64,000 nucleotides of DNA from Pseudoalteromonas sp. P1-9. Lineage in GTDB: Bacteria; Pseudomonadota; Gammaproteobacteria; Enterobacterales; Alteromonadaceae. Positions 11,077-20,067 of the stretch are shown here, piece after piece. The position numbers and the translations under genes were made by a program. The DNA is taken from assembly GCF_001399975.1 (NCBI RefSeq), contig NZ_LKBD01000004.1:62001-126000 (forward strand). The letters are read 5' to 3'. How positions within the stretch are numbered: the stretch's first letter is position 1; the number at the start of each line of letters is the position of its first letter. The notes under the pieces are model-generated. The model did no database searches and was not told where the DNA came from. It saw only the letters and a program-made list of their open reading frames with translations.

Positions 11077-12144
11077 CTACTTCTCCGTCAAACCCGTTAC
11101 CACATCAAAGGTAACACGATCACCGTGAGAAACATCTCGGGCGACGGTTTTACCTAGAACATCATCATAGTATTGGGTATGTAAGCCAAACCCCGGCCGT
11201 ACCGATTGAATATCTTTTTCTGTTATCACAGCGCCAGCGTTTAAATCTCGGCAAAAATACAGTGAACGTCTAGCAAGAATGTTTTTCTGTGCAGACTGGG
11301 TGATCGTATAGTTGACTGTACCTATAGCTTGTTCAGCATCCCTAACCGCATCTACCAATTGTTTAAACTCTTTTTCATCGAGTGAAAAAAACGCATCTAC
11401 CGAATCATCTGATTTATCTAAGATAAAGTGCTTTTCTATAATCTTGCCACCTAAAGCAATGCTAGCAATTGGTGACACTAATCCTAGGGTATGGTCTGAC
11501 AAGCCAGAAACACAATTGAAGCGTGTCGCAATATCCGCGATAGTTGCTAAATTACATTCCGAAAACGGCGTAGGGTAAGCCGTTGTACATTTTAAAATAG
11601 CAAGTTGCTCGCAGCCATTTTGTCTAAGGGTATCAACAGCCAGTTCAATATCACTTAGTTCAGCAATACCTGTCGATAGAATAATAGGTTTGCCAGTACT
11701 GGCAACCTTCTTCAATAATGGGATATCTGTAATCTCTGGCGAGGCAATTTTATAGACTGGTGCGTCGAGCGATTCGAGCAAATCAACTGCACTGGCATCA
11801 AATGGGGAAGAGAAAATATCTAAACCGATTTTTTTGGCTTCTGCAAATAAGGTTTCATGCCATTGCCAAGGTGTATAGGCTTTTTCATACAGCGAGTACA
11901 GTGAAACATGTTCCTGCCACGGGTTATCTGAAGGCAAACAAAAATCAGGCTTAGTTGAATTAAGTGTAATGGTCTCAGCACGATACGTTTGAAGTTTAAT
12001 GGCATCTGCACCCGCAGCTTTTGCCGCATGTAATATTTCAATCGCCTTGTCTAAGTTGCCTCCGTGGTTAGCAGACATTTCAGCAATAATATAGCAAGGT
12101 TCATTAGCACCAATATCTCTACGATTTATTATAAACTTACTCAT
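11077..12144 (-). CDS. pseI: Pseudaminic acid synthase, PseI (NeuB family)
   Basis: Condenses 2,4-diacetamido-2,4,6-trideoxy-L-altrose with phosphoenolpyruvate to give pseudaminic acid. The protein has 355 residues: an N-terminal TIM barrel with IIAEMSANHGGNLDKA and GADAIKLQTY, then a C-terminal SAF/antifreeze-like domain (RSLYFCRDLNAGAVITEKD onward). The SANHGG wording and NPWQEH...LYEKAYTPW are typical of PseI rather than sialic or legionaminic acid synthases. It overlaps the SpsF-type gene upstream by eight bases. Confident at family level, and fairly confident for Pse over Leg. Confidence 0.93.
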   Translation of the reverse strand: MSKFIINRRDIGANEPCYIIAEMSANHGGNLDKAIEILHAAKAAGADAIKLQTYRAETITLNSTKPDFCLPSDNPWQEHVSLYSLYEKAYTPWQWHETLFAEAKKIGLDIFSSPFDASAVDLLESLDAPVYKIASPEITDIPLLKKVASTGKPIILSTGIAELSDIELAVDTLRQNGCEQLAILKCTTAYPTPFSECNLATIADIATRFNCVSGLSDHTLGLVSPIASIALGGKIIEKHFILDKSDDSVDAFFSLDEKEFKQLVDAVRDAEQAIGTVNYTITQSAQKNILARRSLYFCRDLNAGAVITEKDIQSVRPGFGLHTQYYDDVLGKTVARDVSHGDRVTFDVVTGLTEK

Positions 12145-12901
12145 TTACATTCCCACTTATTTCTTGCTGTAGAGATATTGCTAACCCTTCATTACGTGTT
12201 ATATGCTGGTTTATTGCTTTAACTTCAGGGTGGCAATCGAAATACGCTTTAACCGCAGCATAATCCATATTAGCGATGTCCTTATTGCTTTGATACAAGG
12301 TCGCTATAACTTGCCAGTCTTCGAGCGTATCTAAGGTGTAGCGATAGTGACTATCGTCGTGCTTATTTGCCAACTCAACACAATTAAATTGATTTTCATT
12401 ATTTTCATAGAAATGCAAGGTTACATGCTCTTGCTCAGATGGGCGCAGCTTATTGATATCAAGCTTTGCCAATAAGCTTGCCTTAACAACTTCACAATCA
12501 ACGCCTTCGGCAAATTGCTCACTTAAGTAAGCATAATCTGCCGCTTGCGAGTTAAAGTAGTCGATTAATTGGTCGCATATTTCGGCATCAAGTAAAGGGC
12601 TATCACCGGTTATGCGCACAATGGTATCGCATGGGTAATGGTGTAACGCAGCCTGAAAACGTGCTAGTACATTGACCTCATCACCTTGAAATACAGCAAC
12701 ACCATGAGATTTAAGGTAGTCAACTAACGCTTTATTCTCAGGTTTAGTTGATGTAAGCACGACAATATTATCGATTCGTTTGCACTTTTCTAAACGCTGC
12801 ACTATGTGCATAATCACTGGCAACCCATTGAGAGATTTCATAACCTTGCCCGGCAGCCTTGACGATCCCATTCTTGCCTGGATAAATGCGGTCGTGCCCA
12901 T
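12137..12901 (-). CDS. SpsF-type cytidylyltransferase (PseF replacement?)
   Basis: Nucleotidyltransferase of 254 residues: FIQARMGSSRLPGKVMKSL at the start is the nucleotide-binding signature of SpsF/CMP-KDO-type enzymes, and RITGDSPLLDAEICD holds metal-binding acidic residues. SpsF-like enzymes activate nonulosonic-type acids with CTP. No classical PseF is present in the island, so this is the best candidate for making the CMP-sugar. I chose the ATG at 12901, one base after the upstream stop (TAACATG); a longer reading from 12964 adds 21 residues overlapping the aminotransferase and not family-like. Confidence 0.85.
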   Translation of the reverse strand: MGTTAFIQARMGSSRLPGKVMKSLNGLPVIMHIVQRLEKCKRIDNIVVLTSTKPENKALVDYLKSHGVAVFQGDEVNVLARFQAALHHYPCDTIVRITGDSPLLDAEICDQLIDYFNSQAADYAYLSEQFAEGVDCEVVKASLLAKLDINKLRPSEQEHVTLHFYENNENQFNCVELANKHDDSHYRYTLDTLEDWQVIATLYQSNKDIANMDYAAVKAYFDCHPEVKAINQHITRNEGLAISLQQEISGNVNE

Positions 12902-12902
12902 G

Positions 12903-14228
12903 TTAATTGAGCCTCTGGAAGCCACTGTGGCACACTTGATGCTCCAGCAAGGTCTCAAGCGCAATCCCGTTATCCATTGCCTGCTTAATAAATATAAATA
13001 CGTCTTTTACCGCTGCTAAGTATTTATCGACAAGCTCTGGTGTATGGGCAATCGATAAATAGATCACATTGCTGGCTAAGAAACCTCGCTTTAGCATTTC
13101 TTGTGTAAAGAGCGTTTTGGTCGCCAGCGGCTCTTCCCCTGGAAAAATAAATATTGGCACACTATCGATACCAATAATACCTAGTTCAAAGCCTGTTTCA
13201 TCAATAATGGCTTCAAGCCCAGCTTTTAGGTACTGCCCTATTTGATTAAGCTTCTCAGGAACGTGCTCTTTTTCAAACACTTCTAGCGTTTTAAGTGCGG
13301 CAACGAAGCCGACACGTTCAGTCCAATATGAACTACTAATAAACGACAATTGCGCCGCATCCATTACATTATGCTTACCAATAACCGCACCGATAGGGTG
13401 ACCATTGCCTAGCGCTTTGCCAAGCACACAAATATCTGGTTCAATATCCCATAATAAATGTGACGCTCCGGTATTTAAACGAAAGCCAGAAGAGATTTCA
13501 TCAAACACTAGTACAATATTATGCTGATCACAAAGGGCTCGAATTTCGCGAATGAATGCAAGATCAGGTTGGCCGTGACGAAATACTTCCATCATCACAA
13601 CTCCCAAACGATCGCCGTGTTTTTCAATAATTTGCTTAAATCTGGCAATATCGCCCTCTTTGAAGGGTACAACCGAGCCACCAAGTTGCTGCGGCACACC
13701 TGCCGGTTGAAGACCTGGCAGTAATTGTTCATCAAGGTTATCTTTATCAACAATGTTGGTTGCTAAATACCAATCATGCCAACCATGATAGCCACAAAAC
13801 GCGACCATATCGCGTTTTGAATACGCCCTTGCAATACGAATCGCTAGCGCACAAGATTCTCCCCCAGTGCGGGTAAAACGCGCCGCTCCTGCCCAAGTAT
13901 GCATTGCTAACAGTTTTTCAGCTAATGCTACTTCTTCTGGACAGTTTAAACTCGCCATACTACCATTTTGGATTGCATCAACAACCGCTTGAGTAATCTC
14001 AGGGTGTGCATAACCTAAAGAACTTGTTCCTATTCCCATAATCGAGAAATCATAATAGTGATTATCGTCTAGATCCCATACTTCACAACCGTTTGATTTG
14101 CTATAATAAGCAGGCCAAGCTTCGGGTAAAAACATTTCTGCACGCTTTGACAGCAACTGATTGCCACCTGGAATGATTTGTTTTGCACGCTGCCAAAGCT
14201 TAGCGCCTGAATTTTCTTTAAGAGACAA
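12903..14228 (-). CDS. Class III aminotransferase (GSA-aminomutase-like), first gene of island operon
   Basis: PLP enzyme of about 441 residues related to glutamate-1-semialdehyde 2,1-aminomutase but in sugar-locus context. It has TRTGGESCALAIRIAR (phosphate clamp), VFDEISSGFR (PLP Asp) and the Schiff-base Lys near residue 271 in VLGKALGNGHPIGA. I prefer the TTG start at 14228, which has GGAG seven bases upstream and sits about 30 bases below the predicted sigma-54 start; an in-frame ATG at 14249 lacks a ribosome site. It heads nine tightly packed genes. An aminotransferase of this class is not part of canonical Pse synthesis, so a role in a modified sugar or its amino-acid substituent is inferred. 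Confidence 0.85.
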   Translation of the reverse strand: MSLKENSGAKLWQRAKQIIPGGNQLLSKRAEMFLPEAWPAYYSKSNGCEVWDLDDNHYYDFSIMGIGTSSLGYAHPEITQAVVDAIQNGSMASLNCPEEVALAEKLLAMHTWAGAARFTRTGGESCALAIRIARAYSKRDMVAFCGYHGWHDWYLATNIVDKDNLDEQLLPGLQPAGVPQQLGGSVVPFKEGDIARFKQIIEKHGDRLGVVMMEVFRHGQPDLAFIREIRALCDQHNIVLVFDEISSGFRLNTGASHLLWDIEPDICVLGKALGNGHPIGAVIGKHNVMDAAQLSFISSSYWTERVGFVAALKTLEVFEKEHVPEKLNQIGQYLKAGLEAIIDETGFELGIIGIDSVPIFIFPGEEPLATKTLFTQEMLKRGFLASNVIYLSIAHTPELVDKYLAAVKDVFIFIKQAMDNGIALETLLEHQVCHSGFQRLN

Positions 14229-14268
14229 AGTAAAAGCTCCACAATACATTGTTTTTCAAGAGATCATC

Positions 14269-14284
14269 TGCAATATTTACACCA
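14269..14284 (-). promoter_or_regulatory. Sigma-54-type promoter of the leftward glycosylation operon
   Basis: On the minus strand TGGTGTAAATATTGCA, with GG and GC ten bases apart and a consensus TTGCA -12 box. The predicted start, near 14259, precedes the GGAG ribosome site and TTG start of the class III aminotransferase. Confidence 0.58.
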
Positions 14285-14311
14285 GCATGATATCTTTTAA
14301 GTGTAATAATA

Positions 14312-15310
14312 ATGACAGCAATTAAAAAGCGCTTATTTATATTCGTATGCGATATTGGCGCCGCGCAAATCATCAGAACTGTGTTTAGTAAGTTATCGGC
14401 GAAGTTTGCGATAAGTTTATGTGTAAGCCAAAGTGCCACAAACTATTTTCAAAACTATCCTAATATTCCTCACAAAGTAACAAAAACAAGTGATGAAGCA
14501 CTCGTGCAACTTAAAACCATTCAACCCGAGCTTGTCTTACTCGGCACGAGCAATCAAAATCAAATTGAGCCTCACATTATCAAAGCCGCAAGACAACTCA
14601 AAATTAAAACCGTTGCTTTTGTTGATCAGTGGCAAAATTATCAGGTTCGTTTTAAGCAATTTAATAAGTTTGTTTTACCAGATAAAATAATTTTACCCGA
14701 CAACAACGCTATACAAGAGTTTAAAAAGGAGGTAGGTGACCACGGTGACCTGGCCTGTGGTGGACAACCCTATTTAAGATCATTGACATTAAGGCCATCT
14801 GCAAGAAAAGTAAAAAAGCAACAGGCTAAGACTTTATTTATTAGCGAGCCGATAAGTAGCACCTTAAACCGCCAACAAATTCAACAAATTTACGGGTATG
14901 ATGAGAAAGTAACATTCTTTGCAATTTTGAAAGTTTTAAGGCATTTACGGGCTAAACAAACGTTAAGTGTCAAACTTCATCCTAAAGAAAACAAACTAAA
15001 TCGGACAAAATCGGCTTATCATTGCCGCTATAACTCGTTTAGTCATCAACAGTTAATGCAATATGATTTAGTTATTGGGATGGCATCCACTGTGTTATTA
15101 GAAGCCTATATACTCGGGTTAAACGTTTACGTTTTTCAACCACAGGCAAGTTCACAATTTGATCATTGTATGCTAAGCCGGTATGGGTACTTAAGGCGAT
15201 GTACGACAAGTAGAGACTTACTGTTATCAATAAGACAAAGAGTTAGAAAAAACAGACGTTTGGATTTCTTAAAGATTCGCGATGACAGGTTTATATCTAC
15301 AATAAGCTAA
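14312..15310 (+). CDS. Putative GT-B glycosyltransferase, orphan orientation
   Basis: Protein of 332 residues that I cannot place in a named family with certainty. The N-terminal half looks like a GT-B acceptor domain. The C-terminal half has TLSVKLHPKEN (His-Pro at about 223-224) and DLVIGMASTVLLEAYILGLNVYVF, echoing the HP and S/T...E motifs of bacterial sialyl- and polysialyltransferases and capsule transferases. The only plus-strand gene between pseC/AKR and flgA; its 3' end overlaps the convergent GNAT gene by four bases. Rich in Lys, Gln and Asn, and no signal peptide. It may attach the nonulosonic acid or a further residue, in addition to Maf. Confidence 0.6.
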   Translation: MTAIKKRLFIFVCDIGAAQIIRTVFSKLSAKFAISLCVSQSATNYFQNYPNIPHKVTKTSDEALVQLKTIQPELVLLGTSNQNQIEPHIIKAARQLKIKTVAFVDQWQNYQVRFKQFNKFVLPDKIILPDNNAIQEFKKEVGDHGDLACGGQPYLRSLTLRPSARKVKKQQAKTLFISEPISSTLNRQQIQQIYGYDEKVTFFAILKVLRHLRAKQTLSVKLHPKENKLNRTKSAYHCRYNSFSHQQLMQYDLVIGMASTVLLEAYILGLNVYVFQPQASSQFDHCMLSRYGYLRRCTTSRDLLLSIRQRVRKNRRLDFLKIRDDRFISTIS

Positions 15311-15798
15311 TTAACGCGGTTGAGATCAAGGCTCATATATAGCCCGTCTGGCGTTTCTTTATAGTTTACAAAGCCAAGCTTTTTATATGCTTGCACTGCC
15401 GCTATATTCTCCTGCTCAACCCCAAGTAATATACGGTTAATACCGTAATGCTCTCGTAAGTAAATTGAGGACGCCATAATCACTTCACCCGCAACCCCTT
15501 TTCCTCGCCAATCCTTCTCTCCAATTAGGATCCCCATAGTCGCTTGCGCTTTTGAGCTTTCAATCGGCTCATACTTAATATTTCCAATGTGTGAACCATG
15601 ATAAAAAATACCTAAAAATAAGCATTTTTCATCCGCTCGCTTTGCTGCAATATAGGTTTTTAATTCTTCAAGTGAGTGTGCAAGCGTAACAATAAACTGC
15701 TGAGTGTGCGGATCAGCAAACCAACTCAAATAATGCTTAGTGGCATGGTTAGGGGTTAATTCAATTAGCTCGAAACGTGGTGTCACAATCGGTCGCAT
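15307..15798 (-). CDS. GNAT N-acetyltransferase, possible PseH
   Basis: Acetyltransferase of 163 residues with acetyl-CoA-binding stretch IGEKDWRGKGVAGEVI (R/Q-x-x-G-x-G/A-like) near 93-108 and ENIAAVQAYKKLGF near 130. In the Pse pathway PseH N-acetylates the 4-amino group of the PseC product using acetyl-CoA. This is the only acetyltransferase in the island, so it is the natural candidate. It lies 21 bases after maf in the same direction, so it may be cotranscribed with fliD-fliS-fliT-maf. Assignment to PseH is by context; the protein could instead acylate another position. Confidence 0.7.
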   Translation of the reverse strand: MRPIVTPRFELIELTPNHATKHYLSWFADPHTQQFIVTLAHSLEELKTYIAAKRADEKCLFLGIFYHGSHIGNIKYEPIESSKAQATMGILIGEKDWRGKGVAGEVIMASSIYLREHYGINRILLGVEQENIAAVQAYKKLGFVNYKETPDGLYMSLDLNRVN

Positions 15799-15819
15799 AA
15801 TATTCCCAATTGCCTGTTT

Positions 15820-17919
15820 TTATACGGAAGGCTTGCTATAGTCAAAACTATAGTCACTGAGTTTATGCCAACGTTCACGGTAATTTTGTGGTGCATCCTT
15901 TAAAAACGCAATCCATAAATTAAGTGTTTGTTTATAAAACGGCATAATTTCTTTTTCATCGCCAAAATTATATAACGTACTTAACAATACAGATGAAGTA
16001 TAAAGAGCTTCCCCCTCCAAAATTAAGTATAAATGAACATAACGGCCACCAGTTTTGAACGAGTAAAGATAGCGTAAACTTTCTAATAGATTGGCTAAGG
16101 CGTCGCTACGGTTATGCATTGGTTTTTCTAAAAACTCTACCATCATGCCACACATTTCAGTAAACACATCAAAGTCCAAAAGTGCCTCAAGATTAAGGTC
16201 CGTATCAATTTCTTTAAAGGATGATGTCTTGATAGTATCGATTACTGCACGCTTATCACCTGAGTGGGTTAATAAGATATCACTTGAACGAAGTGGAATT
16301 GTATTTTCAATATAAGTACCGTCACTGCAATTAAAGCAGGCCAAACCTGTTCCTTGAAATGACTGTAATAAGCGCTCCATTTGTTCTTTACCGGTATGCA
16401 TAAAGTGGTCTGTAATTACTGACTCGGCAAAGTTACCTTTGACGCGTATTTCTTTACCCATTTTCAATGGTTTATGTACCGTAGAACCAGACTGATTATA
16501 ATAATAACTTGATTTAGAGTGATGATGTTCTGGGTCCACATAGCCGTTATCTACCCCAAATAGGTAGATTTGCTTAAATCGCATGGCCGTAAAAAAACTT
16601 AATGCCGTATTACCTACTAAAGGATTACAATAACCAATCGTCGGTGTAATGGTCTTATGTTTTAAAAACTCACCTAAATGGAATAAACTCGTACCTGCTT
16701 CGTTGCCTTTTAACGCAACACCACACCAACCAAATAAGTCCAGCACGTCTGGGTACATCACATTTAAAACTAAAAGATTTATTTGTTCACGTTGCTCATC
16801 TGTTAACATGTAACTCAAAAAATCATAAGTAGCTTTAGTTCGTTCAAGAGCAACATGGAAATCAGGAATAATACCATGCTGGATGAGTGCAGTTGACGCT
16901 GAATTACAAGCAACCACAATGACCTTATCTTGAAATGCTTTTATTGTTCCAATGTCATTATCAAGCGATGGTCCGTTAGCGACAATAAAGATTGGATAGT
17001 CTGAAATATCCTTTGGCACATGTAAGTCCCGCGCTATAACTGAAATATCTTTTTCTGTGTTTTTAACCGTATGAGCAATACTCAGCAATGCATCATCATA
17101 AAACCCCCACCCCATAAAAAACTGATGGAAATTCAAACGTATTTCCGCAATCAAATCATTCACTTTTTTTGATGGGTAGTGCTGATAAAAATATGAGTGA
17201 GCAATACTATAAGCACCTATGTTTTGTGCCCTTTGATACAAGGTTTCGTATAGTTCATCTTCATGCACACCGATACCTAAATAGAGTGAGCCACCTTGTT
17301 CATCGACAGTTAAAAGAAATCGTTTCCAATCGAAAGTGAATAAACTAGCAAAAAAGTAGTCCTCGTTAGGTTCAAAAATACTAATGTAAGCTGCAGTTGT
17401 TGCTTCTATTAACGATTGAAGGTGATAACCAAGACCTACACCAAAAATAACAAGGCTTGGTATATGCTTGTCTACTTTATTGTTAACCTCAAGAGACTCT
17501 TTAGCTTGATTGTAAACTGCGCCAATATTGCGCATCAAATCGACGTGTAGAAAATTTGTTTCATTGACCAAATGCTCTACAGCAGATTGATTAATACGGC
17601 TTAGTTCTGGTTTAGCCAGTGAGGTTTTCACTTGCTGAGCAACCTGCGTTACTGGATTATCAGAATACATAGGGACTGCAGTATCATAATCGATCAGGTT
17701 TGCCGTTCCATTCGCATTCACAAAAAGGTTAAATTTTTCTGAAGGGTTATGCGTCAAAAATTTGTCAAATATATCTGGGAAGTACTCTTTAAACGCTAAC
17801 ATATTATTTTCAAACATTAGGTTTCCACGTTCAGCAAAAAGCGCTTCTTGTTCTATTCTCCCTTGGTTATCACTTAATGTTTGTGTTAGTTGGTCGATTT
17901 GCTGTTCTAAAGAGGCCAT
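15820..17919 (-). CDS. maf: Motility accessory factor Maf, flagellin nonulosonic acid transferase
   Basis: Protein of 699 residues of the Maf/DUF115 family, which transfers pseudaminic or legionaminic acid from the CMP-sugar to Ser/Thr of flagellin in the cytoplasm before export. The central MAF_flag10 domain shows PIFIVANGPSLD at 309-320, then VVACNSASTAL and the GNTALSFFTA and YLFGVDNGYV stretches typical of the sialyltransferase-like Rossmann core. N-terminal region has VIFGVGLGYHLQSLIE near 157. It sits right after fliT with a nine-base gap, so the transferase is coexpressed with the filament cap and flagellin chaperones. Confidence 0.93.
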   Translation of the reverse strand: MASLEQQIDQLTQTLSDNQGRIEQEALFAERGNLMFENNMLAFKEYFPDIFDKFLTHNPSEKFNLFVNANGTANLIDYDTAVPMYSDNPVTQVAQQVKTSLAKPELSRINQSAVEHLVNETNFLHVDLMRNIGAVYNQAKESLEVNNKVDKHIPSLVIFGVGLGYHLQSLIEATTAAYISIFEPNEDYFFASLFTFDWKRFLLTVDEQGGSLYLGIGVHEDELYETLYQRAQNIGAYSIAHSYFYQHYPSKKVNDLIAEIRLNFHQFFMGWGFYDDALLSIAHTVKNTEKDISVIARDLHVPKDISDYPIFIVANGPSLDNDIGTIKAFQDKVIVVACNSASTALIQHGIIPDFHVALERTKATYDFLSYMLTDEQREQINLLVLNVMYPDVLDLFGWCGVALKGNEAGTSLFHLGEFLKHKTITPTIGYCNPLVGNTALSFFTAMRFKQIYLFGVDNGYVDPEHHHSKSSYYYNQSGSTVHKPLKMGKEIRVKGNFAESVITDHFMHTGKEQMERLLQSFQGTGLACFNCSDGTYIENTIPLRSSDILLTHSGDKRAVIDTIKTSSFKEIDTDLNLEALLDFDVFTEMCGMMVEFLEKPMHNRSDALANLLESLRYLYSFKTGGRYVHLYLILEGEALYTSSVLLSTLYNFGDEKEIMPFYKQTLNLWIAFLKDAPQNYRERWHKLSDYSFDYSKPSV

Positions 17920-17928
17920 ATTAAAAAT

Positions 17929-18219
17929 CTATTTGTATTGAGTATATTTGGATATTTTTGCGCTGTTACGCTTGAATTTTGTAATGTCAGAGGCAACTAG
18001 CTTTTTTTCTTCTTGCAATACTTGAACCAAGTCTTGATATGAATCAAGTTGAGATTCTAATCGCTGTAACTGTTCGGCAGAAATATTTTTTTTCTGTAGT
18101 TCAGAAGTAAAACACGCTTTGAATTGAGCCGACAGCTCATGACAGAGCTGAAGGTTATTGTCTTGGATGGCTGTTGTCAGCTGTGACAACACATCTTCAA
18201 GTTTAGCCTGCATGAGCAT
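17929..18219 (-). CDS. fliT: FliT-like flagellar chaperone
   Basis: Small helical protein of 96 residues, charged and heptad-like throughout, immediately downstream of fliS and overlapping its end by 17 bases. FliT in enteric bacteria is the export chaperone for the cap protein FliD; in many polar flagellates a poorly conserved small helical protein occupies this slot. The assignment is mainly positional, since FliT sequences diverge strongly. An internal ATG two codons on (18213) is an alternative start. Confidence 0.65.
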   Translation of the reverse strand: MLMQAKLEDVLSQLTTAIQDNNLQLCHELSAQFKACFTSELQKKNISAEQLQRLESQLDSYQDLVQVLQEEKKLVASDITKFKRNSAKISKYTQYK

Positions 18220-18628
18220 CGGCTTGAGAACTCATCACTTGCTCTCTCACTTCCACAGGAATTGCATCCCAACCTGATTTGATTTCTTTCACTAAAGATG
18301 ACACTTCTTCAACGATTTGCGCATCATTATTCATACTAGCATCGAGCAATCTATCAAGCATATATGAATACAATGCATATAAGTTTTCGATGACTTCCCC
18401 ACCGACTTCAAAATCTAAACAACTGCGAAGTCCTTCTATAATTGCACTTGCACGAGATATATGCTCTGCTTTTGCTTCTAAGTTATTACGCTCAATAGAC
18501 ACTTTTGCCATTACCAGCTTTTCAATTGCACCTGCCATTAGCATTTGAATAATTTGATAGCGATCAGCACCAGCTACCTTCGTTTTAAGTGCTTCTTTTT
18601 GATAGTTCTTTACTTTAGCGTTATACAT
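18203..18628 (-). CDS. fliS: Flagellin export chaperone FliS
   Basis: Cytosolic chaperone of 141 residues that binds the C-terminal disordered end of flagellin and prevents premature polymerisation. Family features: Y-x-K/Q-E-A-like start (YNAKVKNYQKEALKTKV), YQIIQMLMAGAIEKLVMAK, then ISRASAIIEGLRSCLDFEVGGEVIENLYALYSYM. It lies ten bases after fliD. The order fliD-fliS-fliT is the standard polar flagellar arrangement. Confidence 0.95.
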   Translation of the reverse strand: MYNAKVKNYQKEALKTKVAGADRYQIIQMLMAGAIEKLVMAKVSIERNNLEAKAEHISRASAIIEGLRSCLDFEVGGEVIENLYALYSYMLDRLLDASMNNDAQIVEEVSSLVKEIKSGWDAIPVEVREQVMSSQADAHAG

Positions 18629-18638
18629 AAATTACCCT

Positions 18639-20033
18639 TTATTTTTTAGACGACGTAAACCCAGGTAAACTAGCCAACTGAGCGCTGAGATAAGATTGTG
18701 TTGATTGCATCTCTGCCAATAGTACATCAAGTGATGAATACTGTTTACGCAACCTTACCTCAAGCTGCTCCATTCTATATTCGTGATTTGCAACATCATC
18801 TTCAAGATCATCAAGTTGTAAGTTTAACGATGACTCTCGTTCTTTGATAATGCCTTTTGAATCAATATAGTTGTCAACCAACCCTTGAAACGCACTCGCG
18901 ATACCATTTTCACCAGCAAAAACCTCGCCAACTTGATCATAATAGTCATCCAGAGACTCGTTAACACTGCGAACTAATGATGATTTTTCAAGATACCCTT
19001 CTTTATCAATACCTAAACCAATATCAAATAAGGTTTCAAATGGTTCAACACCTGACAGAGCTGTTGATAAGGAATTATTTAATTGGTTTTGTAACGCTCG
19101 CATGGACGCATCACCATTCAATGGATTGCCGATACGCGTTTGAAAACCAATGTTGCCAATCAAGTTATTGTAATTAGCAATGAACTCATCAATCAAAGCG
19201 TTAACTTCTGTTTTATCATAGCCAACTGTAATTCGAGCAGTATCGTTATTGTCACTGACCTGCTTGGCAGTGATAGTCATATCTTGCACCGCATCGGTAA
19301 AGGTATTCGAGTCGTTTGTAACAGTGATACCATCAACTTTAATGATGGCATCTGTAGCTTGATCAGTTGCAGCGATTGCAAGCCCTCCTGCACCACCGGC
19401 ATTAGCTACTGTGGAAACCGCATCAAGCTCAGCGATATCATTGCTTACAACGAGATCATTTCCAAGACCAGTCTTGTTGGAAGTCAGTACTAATTTTGAT
19501 TCGGTACCAGTATTTATAATGTTTGCAACCACGCCAAAATTTAAATTTTCATCATTAATTGCATTTCGAACATCCTCAAGTGTTGCACCAGCATCAAGGA
19601 CAACATCAAAACTTGAGCCACCAGCTGCAAAACTTAACGTGCCACCCGATGCTGTTACTACATCGGTGCTCGCACTGAATCCTGTATTTGAAACGGCACG
19701 ACTACCTTGGGCTAATTGCACAACTTCAATATCAAATTTACCTGCCGTAGAGTTTTTAGTTGTACTCACACCAATGATTTCGCCTGAGGAAGGCTGAGTA
19801 ATAGAGGCAGTCCGCTTGTTAAAGTTATCGATGTCGCTTAATTTTTTAACCGTTGATTCAAACTGAGAAATGGCAGAACTGATAGTATCTATCGAGCTCA
19901 ACTCTTTTTGAAGTGACTCTTCTTTTGTCGCGAAAGCTTGAAGTTTAGGAATATTCTCAGCGTCAAGGGAAGCCTTAATAATACTTTCCAAATCTAAACC
20001 GGAGCCGACTCCTGCGGATGTGATACTCGCCAT
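18639..20033 (-). CDS. fliD: Flagellar filament cap protein FliD (HAP2)
   Basis: Cap protein of 464 residues on which flagellin folds and assembles. N-terminal FliD_N domain (ITSAGVGSGLDLESII, about 4-19) and C-terminal FliD_C domain with the coiled segment DLEDDVANHEYRMEQLEVRLRKQYSSLD and terminal SYLSAQLASL. The middle region is Thr/Ser/Ala-rich and variable. It is preceded by flaG, with a 34-base gap, and followed closely by fliS. Confidence 0.96.
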   Translation of the reverse strand: MASITSAGVGSGLDLESIIKASLDAENIPKLQAFATKEESLQKELSSIDTISSAISQFESTVKKLSDIDNFNKRTASITQPSSGEIIGVSTTKNSTAGKFDIEVVQLAQGSRAVSNTGFSASTDVVTASGGTLSFAAGGSSFDVVLDAGATLEDVRNAINDENLNFGVVANIINTGTESKLVLTSNKTGLGNDLVVSNDIAELDAVSTVANAGGAGGLAIAATDQATDAIIKVDGITVTNDSNTFTDAVQDMTITAKQVSDNNDTARITVGYDKTEVNALIDEFIANYNNLIGNIGFQTRIGNPLNGDASMRALQNQLNNSLSTALSGVEPFETLFDIGLGIDKEGYLEKSSLVRSVNESLDDYYDQVGEVFAGENGIASAFQGLVDNYIDSKGIIKERESSLNLQLDDLEDDVANHEYRMEQLEVRLRKQYSSLDVLLAEMQSTQSYLSAQLASLPGFTSSKK

Positions 20034-20067
20034 ATTCCAACCTCTCTAAAATTCACTTCAATCCACT

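Noticed and set aside
19140..19493. Plus-strand frames antisense to fliD
   Set aside because: Low-complexity coding in fliD leaves long antisense frames; codon pattern follows fliD, not these.
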